64,000 nt of DNA, from NCBI RefSeq assembly GCF_010587385.1, contig NZ_CP047475.1, positions 2,480,001-2,544,000 on the forward strand, given 5' to 3'. The position numbers were made by a program, and so were the translations under genes. Positions 63,182-64,000 of the stretch are shown here, in pieces (position 1 is the first letter of the stretch; every line of letters starts with the position of its first letter). Under the pieces are notes generated by a model. It worked only from the letters and a program-made list of their open reading frames with translations. It was not told the DNA's origin and did no database searches. Source of the stretch: Vibrio astriarenae (GTDB lineage Bacteria; Pseudomonadota; Gammaproteobacteria; Enterobacterales; Vibrionaceae).

Positions 63182-64000
63182 CTAATTGGCTTGGGTAGCA
63201 ATCACTTGATCGCCATCGCGCACGAAACCTTGACCTGTAGTGATGATATTCACCTGTTTACCCAAGCCTGAAAGCCAAACACCGTCTTGTTCGGCTTTGA
63301 CCAGTTGGATAGGCACAAACTTCACTCGATCATCAATTAAGGTTTTTACCCCCAAGTTGCCACTCTCATCTAGAGCCAACATAGCAGGCGTCACCTTAAC
63401 TGCTTGAGTCTCTCTTAAGGCAAGCTCGACTTCTGAGCTGATCCCCGCTGGAATTCTTTGTTGCGGGTTCTCTATTTCAATCTCGATTGGGAATGTATTG
63501 GTGGTTTGTGAGGATACGCGAGAGATATATCGCACCTTGCCAGTGGCTTGATTGCCATCAATAAATCGGATCTGCGCCTGCTGACCAAGATCTAAGTCTT
63601 GAACATGACGCTCACTGACATCCGCTTCGATCACCACCTTTTCTAGATCAATTAAGTGCGCAATAGGGTCGCCCACCGCCACATAATCGCCTAACTCGAT
63701 ATGCAGGTTATCAACAATGCCTTTAAAGGGGGCCAACACCTGCGTGTTGCGCAAAGACAAGTGGACAGCACTGACCATAGCCTTAGCCTCCGCTAAAGAG
63801 GCTTGCGCGGAAGCAAAAGCCACTTCGCCTTGCAGGCCTTTGTTTTTCAGCGATTGAGCCGCGTTGTACTCTTTCTCGCGCACCTTGAGCATGGCACTGG
63901 CGCGGGCCATTTGAATATCGAGGTCGCCTTTGTCAATTTGCGCAATGACCTGCCCTTTCTCAACTTGGTCGCCTTTTTTGACCGCCAGTGAAGCGATTTT
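63182..64000 (-). CDS. RND efflux periplasmic adaptor (HlyD/MFP family), N-terminus outside window
   Basis: The frame is open to the window edge, so the signal sequence and part of the first lipoyl half-motif are missing. The visible 272 residues begin at KIASLAVKKGDQVEKGQVIAQID (lipoyl domain), then a short helical hairpin (about 50 residues), the second lipoyl half (VLAPFKGIVDNLHIELGDYVAVG), the beta-barrel domain and the membrane-proximal domain ending FVRDGDQVIATQAN. It connects the downstream permease to a TolC-type channel. Confidence 0.93.
   Translation of the reverse strand, partial: KIASLAVKKGDQVEKGQVIAQIDKGDLDIQMARASAMLKVREKEYNAAQSLKNKGLQGEVAFASAQASLAEAKAMVSAVHLSLRNTQVLAPFKGIVDNLHIELGDYVAVGDPIAHLIDLEKVVIEADVSERHVQDLDLGQQAQIRFIDGNQATGKVRYISRVSSQTTNTFPIEIEIENPQQRIPAGISSEVELALRETQAVKVTPAMLALDESGNLGVKTLIDDRVKFVPIQLVKAEQDGVWLSGLGKQVNIITTGQGFVRDGDQVIATQAN

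Overview
The window is a stretch of a gammaproteobacterial chromosome, almost certainly Vibrio (Vibrionaceae). The evidence is the ompU-type porin beside greA, a DUF3545 and a DUF5363-like small protein, arcA and arcB side by side, the deoCABD cluster with a CNT nucleoside transporter, and an enterobacterial-type metY-rimP-nusA-infB-rbfA-truB cluster. Base composition looks uniform. I found no insertion sequence, prophage, integron or CRISPR array, so this is core chromosome. New biology is therefore most likely in leaders, small ORFs and regulatory DNA.

Layout. 1-7 kb: the end of a UPF0126 membrane protein, then deoC-deoA-deoB-deoD (minus strand) with an XapX-domain protein and a NupC-type transporter, a nucleoside uptake and salvage block. 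7-14 kb: TatD-family nuclease with a 40-aa partner, yaaA, an AGCS amino-acid/sodium symporter, DUF3545, a hemerythrin, ung, a possible 39-aa ORF, and nfo (endonuclease IV). 14-20 kb: grcA, with two FNR boxes 53 bp apart, and thrABC with its leader peptide and attenuator. 20-26 kb: a small outer-membrane-like protein, an RraA-family protein, DUF3293, arcA, a lipoprotein, arcB, and a YhcC-type radical SAM protein. 27-39.6 kb: two complete glutamate synthase pairs of different lineages in tandem (Firmicutes-like gltBD, then E. coli-like gltBD), then a DUF1499 lipoprotein.

39.7-64 kb: a conserved information-processing block, all on the minus strand up to rlmE: truB-rbfA-infB-nusA-rimP, initiator tRNA-Met, tRNA-Leu(GAG), secG, glmM, folP, ftsH, rlmE. 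Then yhbY (+), greA (-), ompU (+), dacB (+), a short MgtE-type transporter (-), tyrS (-), an M23 endopeptidase (+), and an RND efflux pump with its adaptor (-, cut by the window end).

Functional themes are nucleoside salvage, base-excision repair (ung, nfo), redox and oxygen control (ArcAB, and FNR sites at grcA and arcA), nitrogen assimilation, translation initiation and RNA maturation, and envelope biogenesis. The most interesting unannotated element is the roughly 300-nt leader of the MgtE-type gene. It holds a short ORF with a good ribosome-binding site (MNNTDHPPSMKGEE), complementary segments inside and just after that ORF, a further hairpin and a C-rich, G-poor stretch. This is the architecture expected of a Mg2+-responsive leader-peptide switch.
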